From Leptasterias polaris (lineage: Eukaryota; Echinodermata; Asteroidea; Forcipulatida; Asteriidae): a stretch of DNA of 64,000 bases. The first letter of the stretch is position 1; each line of letters starts with the position of its first letter. This document shows positions 36,044 through 48,065 of this stretch, piece by piece. The translations under genes and the position numbers were made by a program. The notes beneath the pieces were generated by a model that ran no database searches, was not told the origin of the DNA, and worked only from the letters and a program-made list of their open reading frames with translations. Where the stretch lies: assembly GCA_037783415.1 (NCBI GenBank), contig JAZGTN010000064.1:3335001-3399000 (forward strand), given 5' to 3'.

Positions 36044-36475
36044 ATTGCCGCATCGAAATAATTTGTTTTGTTTGCCGCATCGAAATAATTGATTTCGGTT
36101 GCCGCATCAAAATAATTGATTTTGGTTGCCGAACCGAAATAGTTTATTCCGATTCCTGCATGGAATTAATTTAATTTGGTTGCCGCACCGAAAGAGTTTA
36201 TTTCGATTGCAGCATTGAAACAGTATATTTCAGTTTGCCTTATCGAACTAACTTTTTATTTCGGTTGCCACATCGAAATAATTTATTTCGGTTGCCGCAT
36301 CGAAATTATTTTTTTCGTTTGCAGCATCGAAATAATATTATTTCGATTTCCGCATCGAATAGATCTATTTCGGTTGCCGAATTGAAAAAGTTAATTTCGA
36401 TTAACGCATCGAAACAATTTATTTTGTTTGCAGAATCAAAATAGTTTATTTCGGTTGCCGCATCGAAATAATTCA
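36044..36475 (+). repeat. 27-bp dyad minisatellite, 16 copies
   Basis: The unit is close to TTATTTCGGTTGCCGCAT plus CGAAATAA. The arms TTATTTCG and CGAAATAA are perfect inverses, so each unit can form an 8-bp hairpin with a loop of about 10 bases. Sixteen copies can be counted, with scattered substitutions and nearly constant length. Because 27 is a multiple of 3, each frame is an open 9-residue repeat (for example GCRIEIIDF); these are not genes. Confidence 0.95.
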
Positions 36476-36602
36476 TTAACACACCCTCGATTGTCTTTAA
36501 CCCTTTGTGTAAACAACTTTAACAGCGTAATTATTGTCGTGGGGGAAAGCGTTTTTCCAATAGAAAAACGTGCACAACGTTAACATACCGTAATAGTGAG
36601 GG

Positions 36603-36705
36603 TCGATTTACTGGAGCATCCAACTCAGGTTCTGATGGCTGAGATGTTGGTTTGAATCTTGGTCGTACACTTGTGTTCATGGGCAAGAAACTACACCCAA
36701 GAGGA
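36603..36705 (+). repeat. tRNA-derived SINE fragment
   Basis: B-box-like GGTTTGAATCTTGGTCG at about 36650 is followed by ACACTTGTGTTCATGGGCAA, the segment that follows the tRNA head in many deuterostome SINEs. It is truncated. Confidence 0.55.
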
Positions 36706-36888
36706 AAGTCAAAACTAGACCCTCCCCCCCTCCGCAATGCCTTATTGTAAATGGGGTGATGTGGAGGGGGATGTATTGAAACTACGCATGATCTGTAAGC
36801 TCTTCCTGTTGAAAGGATTGCGCCCTCTGGTGTAGCTCTATCAGCACGAGTCTCGATTGACTAAGTTAATGCGCAAAAATAAAAAATA

Positions 36889-36894
<6 letters not shown>

Positions 36895-36938
<44 letters not shown>
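36895..36938. repeat. (GA)n microsatellite
   Basis: About 22 uninterrupted GA units. Confidence 0.99.
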
Positions 36939-36940
<2 letters not shown>

Positions 36941-37427
36941 GGAGCGGAAATGGCTTCCTGTGGTGTGTCTTGCATGCTAATATTTTAGGGTTTACCTGTG
37001 TTTTTTGTATAAAGGTAATGGTTTGACGCATTGGGAGTGAACCCGCATTGGGAAATGACTGTATGTATACCTGACCAGTAACCCACCCCTTGTTGCTACG
37101 TTCACAAGCGGTCATCATCTCTGGCAGGCCGTTGATTCGAATCCCAGCCGAGACGCACCACGTCTGATGCATAAACTGATTTTAGGTAAAAGTAAATCAG
37201 ATTAAGACCGGTTCAATGTGCAGTTTATAGGTATACCTATAAGTCTGTGTTGAACTCATCTGATAAAAATGCCATTTCTTTGTTGATAATTATAGTGATG
37301 CTTTGTAGTAACGAAAAATGACGAGGTGTCTTTTTTGAAATCCAGGTACATAAAATTTCGCCATAACCGAAGTAGATAGTATTGACCCCTTGCACAACAC
37401 GGAACGCATCTGCGCACAATTCTCATC
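36939..37427. other. Unassigned DNA with one B-box-like site
   Basis: GATTCGAATCCCAGCC at about 37133 resembles a Pol III B box but has no convincing A box. Nothing else supported. Confidence 0.35.
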
Positions 37428-37765
37428 TATAGACCATGTGACCTGTGACATCACATGTTTACAAAAGAGCCACAGAGCCTGGACTTCCTGCAGGCACAGT
37501 TTGTACACAGCTCAATGGAAGAATACAACAAATCTTATGTTTTATGGAGATTGCACTGTCTGATTTTTCTCAACTGTTGATATGAACAAAGGGGGAACAT
37601 CTCAAAAGGTGTACAGCTGTTGCTTTTGTAAATTTTGAATTTATGTGAAAATTATGACACAAAATGTAAACTTTCCCATATGGCCTGTGTAGTATCTTGC
37701 CTGTCAGGAAATGCATTAGAATGTACAAGGTCACCAATCTGTAAACAAAGGTAACATGGTCCATA
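37428..37765 (+). mobile_element. TATAGACC TIR element, copy 1
   Basis: About 338 bp with ends TATAGACCATGTGACC and GGTAACATGGTCCATA. It shares TGACATCACATGTTTACAAA, AGAGCCACAG, GGAGATTGCACTGTCTGATT and CTTGCCTGTCAGGAAATGCA with the inverted copy at 48066-48408. Non-coding. The TA at both ends may be the target. Confidence 0.85.
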
Positions 37766-39268
37766 CCATTTGGGAAGTCAATTTCTTTGTGTAAATGTAA
37801 ACTCCCAAAATGGCGGACAGGATATGCACGTGCATGTGAGCTGCGCTTTGTGAAACACGGGGGTTTATAGTTGAACTCGAAAAGCAAGTTCCGTTGACTG
37901 AATTATAGCCTTAGGGAGCTTTTATCCAAATTGTGTTTGTTAGAGTTGTTCTGCAGTTTGTTCCCATTAAAAAAGCAATTAAGCCAATGCCAACTGATGT
38001 TGTTTGCTGATGGTATTGTTAGATAATGTTAGACCGTGTAAATAAGTGATGTTTAACTGTCACGTCTTACCAATACCTTTAAACCTATAGTATAAAAAAA
38101 TAAATTCAGGGCTTGGAGTAATTTGTAAAAATTTCCTCAATTTAACGATCCTCACTTACCTCCCTGTCATGCCAATAAAATGCATCCTAAAGACGGTTTT
38201 TCCTTCAGATATCGTACGAACTTGTATATTTTGACAACTTCAGCGGCGTCTTTGAGCTTTCAAAATTAACTTCTCGGTAATGAACCATCCGTCGTTGTAA
38301 TTGTGTAGATGACCCATCGCCGTTGACATGTCCTTCCGGGGGTAAAATGTTGAGCATGGGGGTCTTCAGGGGGCTGGGGGACCGTAGAGGGTAAACTTTA
38401 TTATTAGGACTCGTCATTGCGCATCAACTCATGCCTCGTCTGGCTAGCTTCTCTAAACCCTGGGTAACTATTATAAAGCTGCACGGTTCAGTGGTTTCGA
38501 GCACAATCATTTCCCGCCAAAACGTAAGGCGGGAAATGAAATGTTCTTCGGTCCAAAAAACATGGTTTAAACTGTACATAAAAAGGGGGTGATCTGGTGG
38601 TATAGTTGTTGTACTGGTGTTGTTGACTATCATGGTACTTTCGTTTATATGGCTTTATAGAACGAAGTCTTTTGCAAGATCATTCCGCCAAAATGTACTT
38701 TAGTCTCATTTACTAATAAAATTGGCTTTGTGGTTGTACTGATGATTATGATGATTATGGTGTTTGGTTCCTACGGTGATATTGTTGGTGGTGATGTTTC
38801 ACCCAACCAACTACGGATGAGGTTTCTGCACATGCAGTATATCAAGATGATGATGATGATTTACTTGTTTTGGTGTGCTACTGCCGTGTACGGTGGTTGT
38901 TCTGGTGGGTTTACGACGATGATTCTGTTGTCCTGTGATATTCAAATAAGGTCGATGGTAATGATGCTTTTCAAGTAGCCTTTACGAATTAATGGTTGAC
39001 TCTGTAGAAGTGCAGTCAGTGTACTAATGGGTGTTGGGTGTGAAGGGAACCCAATAGTAGTACATTACACTGACTGTTGTTTGTATTTAAGGTGTTGTCA
39101 AATGCATTGCAGGTGCTACTTTCGACGATATCTCCTTAATTGTTTTTACTGTTGATTCCGGTTGTACTATACAGGCAGGTTGTTTCACTTGTGGTTTTTT
39201 TCAAAGTACCTTCATCAACTGTTCACAAACATCACTTTGAAACAGTAAATTATATTTTCATTTTTCCC
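37766..39268. other. Unassigned DNA
   Basis: Holds the hairpin at 38508-38538 and GAT-rich imperfect simple sequence at 38740-38860. No gene supported. Confidence 0.4.
38508..38538. promoter_or_regulatory. Hairpin of two inverted E2F-like sites
   Basis: CATTTCCCGCC (38508-38518) and GGCGGGAAATG (38528-38538) form a perfect 11-bp stem with a 9-base loop. TTTCCCGCC is the core E2F/DP recognition sequence, here present on both strands. Whether it functions is unknown. Confidence 0.35.
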
Positions 39269-39580
39269 AAACCGTTCATACGCCTCAATAACGCGTACGC
39301 CTTCCCCACACGTAAGACTTACTTACCCCGCGTATTTACTCATTAGTAAGGCGTATGAACGGTTTAGCAAGGCGTACGTACTTGTTACAAGGCGTACGTA
39401 CTTGTTACATCAAGGCGTTAGTACGGGTTAGTAATGCGTACGTACTTGTTACATAAGGCGTACGTACTAATAAGTAAGGCGTACGTACAAGTTTAGTAAG
39501 GCGTACTGGTTTAGGACTGAATGCGCACCGTCTCGTTAGGCCTATTAAGGGGTACGCACAGTTGGTAAGGCGGCCCGTAC
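39269..39580 (+). repeat. ~21-bp GCGTACGTAC minisatellite with inverted leader
   Basis: About eight clear units of AAGGCGTACGTACTTGTTAC at 39348-39515, with degenerate continuation to about 39580. The leader at 39269-39330 has the units inverted: AAACCGTTCATACGCCT at 39269-39285 pairs perfectly with 39349-39365. Each unit has the palindrome GTACGTAC. Confidence 0.9.
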
Positions 39581-40144
39581 GGGCTGACAAATTTAAAGAC
39601 AAATTCACCGTGTATACAGCTTCGAATTGTTCACTGTCTTTGCATACGATACACACAGAGTAGAAAGGATGGGTAAACAAAAGAAGAAGAAAATAATTTA
39701 CGCGTGCGTCATTTCGTCCGGCCCCTTTCTTCTATAAAATGTCAAACTCGTGTACTTTCCTGAACGAACAATTTTCCCTGCTCACATATTTTGATCAGAC
39801 CTACATCAATTTTTTAATTTTTTTCTAGAGAACCACAGGAGATAATAACAAGGGCTGTCGCTCAAGTAGAAGAAAGCACTTTCATTTATTGCTGGTCGGA
39901 ACAGATTGCTAACTGTGGGATATTCAGTATGTGTACTGGGGAAAAATTTAGACGAGGATCATTCAAGTGTTATTTTATAGAGCTAGCTAGCCCCATTCGT
40001 TTGTGTATTGTACAACCAAAGGGTACAATCCACAGTTGCTCACTAAGTTATTATAAATATTGTATTAAATACATTGTTGAGAGATCGCCTAACATCACAA
40101 GGCCGGACGGCCAATTCAGGTTGAGGGCTAACTAAACTTATTTT
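39581..40144. other. Unassigned DNA
   Basis: Nothing supported. Confidence 0.4.
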
Positions 40145-40425
40145 GGCTGTCGACCCAAATCAACTGCCACAAGTGGCACGTTGCCACCTACTTCTAATGG
40201 GGCTGAGTTACCCCCTTCGCAGTCCGTTATGGGTATCATCAACTAGGAGCTGGGCTGGTTGAGCAGATTACACTACCTTCCCAACTTCTAACGAAGCAGT
40301 TGTGAATAAGTGCCTTGCTCAATGGCACACGTGTCATGACCAGCTATCGAACCAACTCTCTACTGCTGACAACACCAGAGCTTTGGTCCGGTGAACTAGA
40401 CTGCTCGGCGGCCTTCACTACACGC
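40145..40425 (-). repeat. tRNA-derived SINE, nearly full length
   Basis: Read on the minus strand: a tRNA-like head (CCGCCGAGCAGTCTAGTTC, then B-box-like GTTGGTTCGATAGCTGG), then TCATGACACGTGTGCCATTG, AGCAAGGCACTTATTCACAA and CTGCTTCGTTAGAAGTTGGG, and a body of about 150 bp. The GAGCAAGGCACTT block is typical of deuterostome SINEs. Confidence 0.7.
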
Positions 40426-42507
40426 CACCAAATAATAGGGGGGTTATGTCCGACCTGGGCGCGAGTTTTTTTTTTCCTACGAACTTTTCGACACCCGTAC
40501 TTTTAGCGGTAGGTACCAAAACTACTTATGGATGTAGTATCATCTGCCATATTTGTGAATGCATGTATTTATTCGATATATTTGTAAGTTTTGGAACAGC
40601 TGTGCAAATGACGATTTTGAAGGTCTCTTTTTCTCGGTTCAAATATACAGGATAATACACTACACGCGTACATAGGCCTATATGTACATGTAGTTGCACT
40701 ACATACAGTACAGTACTCGGCTACTGTAGGTTTAGGCTAGGCATTTGGACAACAACATCATGAAGTCCTGTTCCTACTTTCATTGCGTTGTGGGCATACA
40801 GCGTAGGCTACACGCATTAGGCATGCCTTAGAATAGTTCATTTAATGCGCATGCGCGGGTGTCAACAAGTTCGTAGGAAAACAAAATATCACAGCCTGGG
40901 CGGGGTGGAGAGTTTCAATCAATACATAACGAAAAGACTGGTTTTAGAGGTTAACCTGTCCCCTCTAGGGATTCCCCTCTTCTCTTGGATGGGCCACTAG
41001 CCTGTCTGGTAATGCCATTTTTATCTCAAAAATGTTGAAAACAAATATGTGAAGACATCAGCCTATCGATAATGCACACGCATAATTATGCTCTTTCTGT
41101 ATTCGCATTCATCATGTAATGTATCAAAGGCCCTCTTAATCGGCTCCCCCTTGTTCAAAACCCCGTATCGAAAGTGCACGATTGTAAACATAACTGATTG
41201 AGCCAATTAGCCTCAGCCGAAGTCGAAGCAGTGGTTTCGAAAAGACCCATAATAAGTTGACCCCTGCCAATTAGAAAATTATTCCCTTGCAGGTTTTGAC
41301 CTTTGTCCAGTGTGATTTTGCGAAATATCAACCCTGAAAACCGTATATGCAATAAAAAATTGCTCCTCCGATGTACTAATGGGTCGAAACTATTTCCTTT
41401 TCTCCAGAGCAAACCTAACTGATTATATCTTAAACATTTTTGCACGCAACATTTTTATGAGAAGAATCATCTGCTTGTGGTGACAATTCCCCCCCCCCCC
41501 CTCCTTCTACAAATTATTTGATTGAGTTGCAACGTGAAGTTATTCATGTAAGCATGACGACAGGCATCAATCATTCTACCAAGGACGTTGGTTTCAAGTG
41601 CACAGAAATCATTCCGATCTTCCCCGTCGATAGCTTTAGAGATTATAAAAATAACTCGAAGCCAATTACTGCGTTCATTACTCCAAGTAAGCATTTATTT
41701 TGAAGAGATGTAAATAATTACACTGTAATGTGAAATTTGCATTTTTGCAGGTGTGCGTGTGTGTGGGGGGAGGGGAAGGGGCTCACGGGCGTGTTTCAAC
41801 GTACAGAAGAAGTTTGGACCTTGGAACAAAAGAGGTCCACTAAATGTAGGTTTGCTATTTTTCCTTAAGTGTATAAAACAAAAGATTGTCCACAGAGTGA
41901 CTGCTACACAGAGATGTGTGTGTGTGGGTGGGCTATACACATGCCAACTTACGGGGTACTTTTAACAATGGAACAATTATTCTACCCCACAAGGTTTTCT
42001 TAGTGGAACACCACAGAGGATTTCTTCAGAAAAGGGAATAATAGAACAACAGTTGATGCATCCCGTAACTGCCATGTAAGGGTGTGTGAGTTTATATACA
42101 CATTCGAAGCGGGGACCTATAACAAAAGAGGACAATAGAGTCCCGGTTCGGTAAAGGTCCCCAGTTGGAAAATGTGTACAAAACCAATGGGAGCTGTTGC
42201 CAAAAAGTAATAGGAGGTTCCCGATTGCAGGTGTTTACACACTTGGATGTCTGGTGTGAAGACGCAGTCGATCTGATTCCTTTGGCCTGAAAATATTGAT
42301 ATTGGAAAGTGAGCACAGTATTAGGCAGTACCAAATGTGCATCAGATCACATTTTGACTTATAGCTCTTTTCTAGTGACAACAATAATGTTAATACTATA
42401 TGCTGTCATTTTGGGTCATGGTGTTAAGGATCGTCGGTTCTAACAAAGCCCGGTTCGTTTCTGTTTTAAGTCATTTCTTAACATTATGTTTGATGAAAGA
42501 TTATTTA
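40426..42507. other. Unassigned DNA
   Basis: 13 C at 41489-41501. A GGACC...AACAAAAGAGG motif recurs at about 41815 and 42113. ORFs here overlap on both strands and show no domains. Confidence 0.35.
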
Positions 42508-42887
42508 GAGGAAAAGTATATCTTTGGTTTCAGGAACTGTTCGATTGTTCTAATCCTGATACAAATGTAGACATGCAATAACAGTAACCTGTGAAAATTT
42601 CAGTTCAAAAGGTGGTATCTTTTTTGAGATATCGCCGGATACTTGGAGCGGTTGTGTCCAGGCAGGAAGAATAATCCGTAACTGGAATACACAATCTGAA
42701 AAACGTTTCATTCAGAAACGTTTCTCAGATTATTGTGTTTTTGAATTCCTTTCTCTAAAACAATATTACTTAGAAGCGAATCGATTCTCAACATGTTATA
42801 CTTAATCAACAGCTGCAGTGCTTTTTACCAAGTAAGTATTGATGGCCATTATTGTTTGGAGTAAATACCAAAAGGTATACACTCCCT
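42508..42887 (-). mobile_element. TTAA-type MITE (copy G)
   Basis: Inverse orientation of the element at 32151-32549. The right end CCAAAAGGTATACACTCCCT is followed by TTAA (42888-42891). The left end is degraded (TTTAGAGGAAAAGTATATC). It keeps the imperfect internal hairpin (about 42694-42732). Confidence 0.75.
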
Positions 42888-43564
42888 TTAAATACCTACA
42901 ATCACAGTGCATGGTCAGTAAAGAACAAGAAACATTTAAATCTGAAAGCCCATAGCCATAAAGTCCATCTACCAACCCCAACATATAGGAATATTCCTGG
43001 CTGAAATACTGGTGGAAGTCACAAAGTGAGCATTTGAAGACTATCAAATCCCGGCCACTACTTATTTCGATTGCAGCAATCAAACTAAACATGTAACAAG
43101 TTTTTGTTTTCACTTAAAGTGGCAACATAATTGCTTTCATCACAGGTAGATTGTATGTCGTTTTTTTCTTCTTTTCAAACCATCAAAAAAACAACCCTTT
43201 AAAGAGATATTCATCCAAGTTAATGGCATGCAAAGCTAAATACTTCATATTATTGAGAATTTTACAATTCTCGTTCTTGAGTGTTTCTTAAATGTTTCCC
43301 AAGGTGTCTTAGGTATTTGTCTGATCATGTGAAAGACTAGGCCTATAGTCCTAGGTTTCAAAAAATTATCTTATAAATATTAATACGTGCGAGTTTTTTC
43401 TTTACTAGATCGAAAACAACTCACCTGGGAAATATGTTGTAAACGCTTCTCAGTATTATGAATTGTAACGATCGCTGTCCGTGTATTTTGGGGAAGATTT
43501 GACTAATCTGTTTTGACGGTAACACTATCCCAAACACTGCTATTCACTGCCTCCATTTTGGCGG
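42888..43564. other. Unassigned DNA
   Basis: Nothing supported. Confidence 0.4.
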
Positions 43565-43597
43565 TCGAAAAACGCGTTTTTCGAATTATGCAAATAT
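43565..43597. promoter_or_regulatory. 20-bp palindrome next to a POU octamer
   Basis: TCGAAAAACGCGTTTTTCGA (43565-43584) is a perfect palindrome centred on ACGCGT. It is followed within a few bases by ATGCAAAT, the exact POU/Oct octamer. Function is inferred only. Confidence 0.3.
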
Positions 43598-43661
43598 GCA
43601 CTGGCTGGTAGCTTGTATGTAATACGATATCCATGCGATGTGACGCTGTTAGTACTGAATT

Positions 43662-43678
43662 GGGGGGGGGGGGGGGGG
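43662..43678. repeat. 17-G tract
   Basis: The only long run of G (rather than C) on the plus strand. Confidence 0.98.
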
Positions 43679-43983
43679 TCTATGGAACTCGGGAGATTTC
43701 TTGCATTGCTTAAAGCATCAAATCAGTTCTCTTATAGTTCCTCTTAGAATTAAACTACACAAAAAAATCATAGCAAATCTTTGTTTTTTGCTTTTGCCCG
43801 ATTGGGTAAATTTGTTCAATGTGTAGAGAAATACGAAGTGATAGTGATAAGTGTGATTCACAACATGCTTTAGGGAGCAACGCATATTGCTACGTTTATA
43901 CTGCATTCGTGTAAATCAGATAGGCCTATCTTGCGTTGAAAATTATAATTCAGTTTCAACCAGGCAATGACGCAATTTAATAT

Positions 43984-43988
43984 GTTGC

Positions 43989-44019
<31 letters not shown>

Positions 44020-44080
44020 ATTCTTGTTGTTGTTGTTGTTGTTGTTGTCGTCTTCGTCGTCTTCGTCGTCGTCGTCGTCT

Positions 44081-44132
<52 letters not shown>

Positions 44133-44157
44133 TGTTGTTGTTGTTGTTGTTGTTGTT
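43984..44157. repeat. Compound GTT/GTC trinucleotide microsatellite
   Basis: (GTT)n, then (GTC)n with GTCTTC interruptions, then (GTT)n, about 174 bp. The three overlapping ORFs (poly-Ser/Leu, poly-Asn/Asp, poly-Thr) only translate the repeat. Confidence 0.99.
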
Positions 44158-45479
44158 TGTCCGCATACATCCTTCTTTTCATCGGGCAATCATAATTATT
44201 TCATTCAACCTTTAAAACAGAACGCACCTTCAGGTCAGCCCCCTCAGACAGGGTTGCCCTTGCTCACTTAGCCCAACTCAAGACGATCTGAAGGGCGGGG
44301 TTAAATTTCACCTGTGCCCTTAAGCGTTTCCGCTTGCATATCAATACTGACGGCCCTAGGACGGTCCTACAAGCAGGTGCCTCTATATACTTAGAAAGTC
44401 CTGAATATTCAAAATTGGCTCCGAAAGCAAATCCTCTTTTCCATAAAGCGAGTATTCCTTCTGTTTTAATAACAAAGGATAATCATTTGAGTACGTAGAA
44501 TAAAACAATAGATTAGAGAACCATGATATATGACTTGATGACCATAGACCCTAAGTAACACTTTGTTCAGCGGATACCCATACATTGGGTGAAGAGTTTA
44601 CTATACAAATTACATCCAAGAAAATTCAGCTTTCCTATTTTGACTTTCCCGCACCTAAGTTATGCGATGAATTTAAATAATCAAATAAAGAGAGCGAACA
44701 AAGTTAGGGACTTTTCCCAGCAGCACCTGTTTAATTCCGTAATCTAGATCCGATAAACAGCTCTACCTGTCTTGTGTACGTGCGTAGACCGGAATCCTCA
44801 AAATAATAGTAGTAAAAAAAATAAAAGATACATTCAATAATCCAAACACAATAAATATATTCCCATCATTCATCTAAAATTCAAACAATAAAACTAAATT
44901 GTGCCAGTGAATGAGATGGTGAAAATTCAAATTGACAGTTGAAGCGAAAGTAGTCTGAAAACTGATAAGAATGCCGCGCACATACACTTAATGCGCGATG
45001 ATTCCATCTACACATCCAAACTTAGAGTTCTTTATGCATAGAGGTCAATGGAAAAGGCTAATAAATTACACAAAGTGAAAACTTTGATTATTGTTTCATC
45101 GATGGAAAATCTTCACAGTGAGGTGGTGATAGCGGAAAGCGTGTGTCAAGATGGTCACTGAAAAAAGGCGAGATTGGCAGCCTCCATTGAATGACATTGA
45201 CAACGTGCTTTAAGATAAACCAGCGCCGGTTTCACAGGGAAATAATGTCCCCCAGAGATGTTTTCCCCCATATGGGAAGTTAACATGGGCTGAAAGAGGA
45301 TGATTCAAAAGAGGGCGCTATCAGAAGAAGTTTGAACACAGTTCGCCATTTGGAGGGGACAGAATCTCCGGGGGGACAAAATCTCCTGCCACACCGGTAT
45401 TTTCACCTACATCAGTCCCCAACTTAAGTTCCGTTCAGAAATCCAGTCCTTTGTTGAATAAGGCATTTCTATACAAGAC
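44158..45479. other. Unassigned DNA
   Basis: No ORF above 60 residues and no repeat recognised. Confidence 0.45.
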
Positions 45480-45665
45480 TTTGTCTTTTTAATATGCCTC
45501 CATATTTGCCTCTGCTTCATTGTGTCTCATATGATTATTATTCTAGAAGTTCTTTATACATCTCTGTTCAATAGGCTAGACTTTCTTTATAATTTTGTTT
45601 ATTTTGCAATAATATGGAAATACATGTCGAATTGAATTGAATTGAATTGAATTGAAATTGAATTG
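45480..45665 (+). repeat. Possible LINE 3' end with (GAATT)n tail
   Basis: T-rich non-coding sequence ends TGGAAATACATGTC, then GAATT repeated about five times (45631-45656). Short tandem tails are typical of CR1/L2-type LINE 3' ends. No coding part is attached. Confidence 0.4.
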
Positions 45666-46123
45666 GACAGCTCAGGGCAACAAGTGTTTCTACGCAAACC
45701 AAAAATCCTGTCAGTCGTAAATTATTTAAAGTTAAACTTTAGACAAACACTAGTTTTCCTGTTTGCCGAAGAAAAAAGAAAAATTGTAACCTGTTAAAAA
45801 TTGCTTCTGGCGAAGGAAACAAAAAAGCTAAATCCGCTCTTATAAAAGTTTGACCATACAGTCCCACTCGATAATAAACACAAACTGTACACATGTGTGT
45901 TTACTGCTCTGCCTAAAAAATCATCATCTATAAAGACTGCCAAAGTTTCCACCTACTTGAACAAGCGCGTAGTTTTACTGCCGCACCATTGTGTGCACAG
46001 GTGATTTGAGCGATTAGGTTCACATGAAAACTCTCAATCGTTACTAAAGGTAACCGGTAGGTAGAATACGCACGGGACAGATCTTGCTAGTTTTTTGTTT
46101 GTTTTTTTAAAAGAAGTATTACA

Positions 46124-46385
46124 ACAGACCACGTAACTTGTGAAATCGCATGTTAACAAAAGAGCCACAGAGTCTGGACTGCAGGCACGATGTTCCCACA
46201 GTCAATGAAGAAACATACAAATCTTGTAACGGCAAACTTGTACAGCTGCAGTGTTATAAATCTTGAATTCATGTGGCGATAATGCTACACACTCTAAAAT
46301 TGTTCATTAATTATTATGACCAGTATTTTGCCTGCCGTGAAATGCCCTATAGAATGTACAAGCCGAGGTCACAACAGTTTGTTTG
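46124..46385 (+). mobile_element. TATAGACC TIR element, diverged copy 2
   Basis: ACAGACCACGTAACTTGTGA, CAAAAGAGCCACAGAGTCTG, GTACAGCTG and TTGCCTGCCGTGAAATGCCC match the element at 37428-37765 in order. Ends are eroded. Confidence 0.65.
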
Positions 46386-48065
46386 GGGAGTAAGCGATTG
46401 GGATTAGCATTTTTATAGAATTGTTTACCGGTCATAATCATACACAATCCCAAAGTCTCCTAAGAATAGCTCCGCCTAAGAGGAATCACTTTATTCTGAT
46501 GAAGTCCCAACTTGACGGAGTTTACTGGGTTGAAGAAACATCGCGCAGGCAACGCCTATGGGATGGGGAGTCACTAGTTTAATAAAAACGACCATTATTA
46601 TGTATATGTTTTGACCGCCTGTGGGACACTTTGGCGTGTTGTTGCAGAAATTCGTCATACGTTACTGGAGTGTTTTTAGAAGTCAAGTGATTAGTACTGG
46701 AGACTGTAGCGCCATGCCCTACAATATGTTGACCAGTGCGTCCTTTTTACACCATGAGTTGGCTTCAGAAAAAGGGTTTATTTTCGAGCAATCGATTTAT
46801 TTTTTTGCTCTACCAAACTGTTCAGGAATTATTATTTCTCAGGACGGAATGAAGTTTATAAACTGTAGTTCTTAATTACTTTCCTTCGTCATCATACTTT
46901 CTCAAATCCTGGAACTTGACATAACACTGTTGCATTTTCTGTACACTCTTACGTCTTTGATCTTGTTTTTAACCGCAATGGTGTTGGAACCCCAAACGAA
47001 GAACTTTACGAAAACCTCCCTCTTGTTCCCTTGATATTCTCCCCTGCCCCCTAGAGGTCTGAAGTGCATACTACTTGGTATTATTGTTGGAATTTAATCA
47101 ATTTATTTCCTAATAGGCCATACAAGGGAACCGACAGGCTGATTTCTTGGTTATCAATGGCTGCCTTCGAATAATCGTTCGGGCTACGTCTAACCTTTCC
47201 TTAGCGTATGCCCGCCCGTGCTCGCTGTCAGATTTACTCAACATTTTGAAAAGGTTCAAATTTGCTGCGGCACGTCCCGTCTATTGAAAGGGGGAAGGTG
47301 TTATATTGGTCATATTAGGGGGGAAATGTGCTTTCCTATGGGTGCGTTGACTCGTTCTGATTCGGAATTTACTTTGGCAATCACGGTTGTTGGTAAAAAA
47401 GGACGACAGAACCGATTGAATTTTTCGTGCATTTGGATTTGATGTATTTTCTCAATTAACAGATTTCGATTTTACAATTAAGCAATTGTTAATTTTGGGA
47501 CATGTACAACACCCACAGTCGGAAGTGTTCCTTTCCTAAAGCGAGAGCTTGTGTGTTATAATCGAATCGTCCAATTGCACATGCCATGTGGACAGATAGA
47601 GCGTTCTCCTGCGAGAACGACACACATGCGAACGACGCACGTTCCCATTGCTTACCTGTCCACATGGACTGTTCTGAATGAGAGCTGCCATCGTTAATTT
47701 CCACAGGAATGTTCCACGCCGCACCCAATTCCTATAAGTATTCATGCGATGGCGTCCTCTTTTTATTTTCCCCCACACCACCACCACCACCACCACCATC
47801 ACAGGATCATTGACATAAAGGTCGGATTGGGTAAATTCTAAAATAATTATTTAAAAATAATAACAATAAACCATCACCCATCCATGGTGTCTATCGTTTA
47901 AATATTAAAGATGTGACTTACAAACATCAAACAGCCACCGGCAATTTAATTGAATTTCTTCCCTTAATGAACAAACGTGCGTAAATGAGCGACTCGTAAT
48001 TTGTCCCGATCTAATTGGGCACCATTCCGTTATTACAGGGTTCTCAAGCCTGTTAACTTTATTTG
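46386..48065. other. Unassigned DNA
   Basis: A (CAC)n run lies at about 47774-47800. Short ORFs have no domains. Confidence 0.4.

Noticed and set aside
43870..44215. ORFs with poly-Asn/Asp, poly-Ser and poly-Thr
   Set aside because: Pure trinucleotide microsatellite read in three frames.
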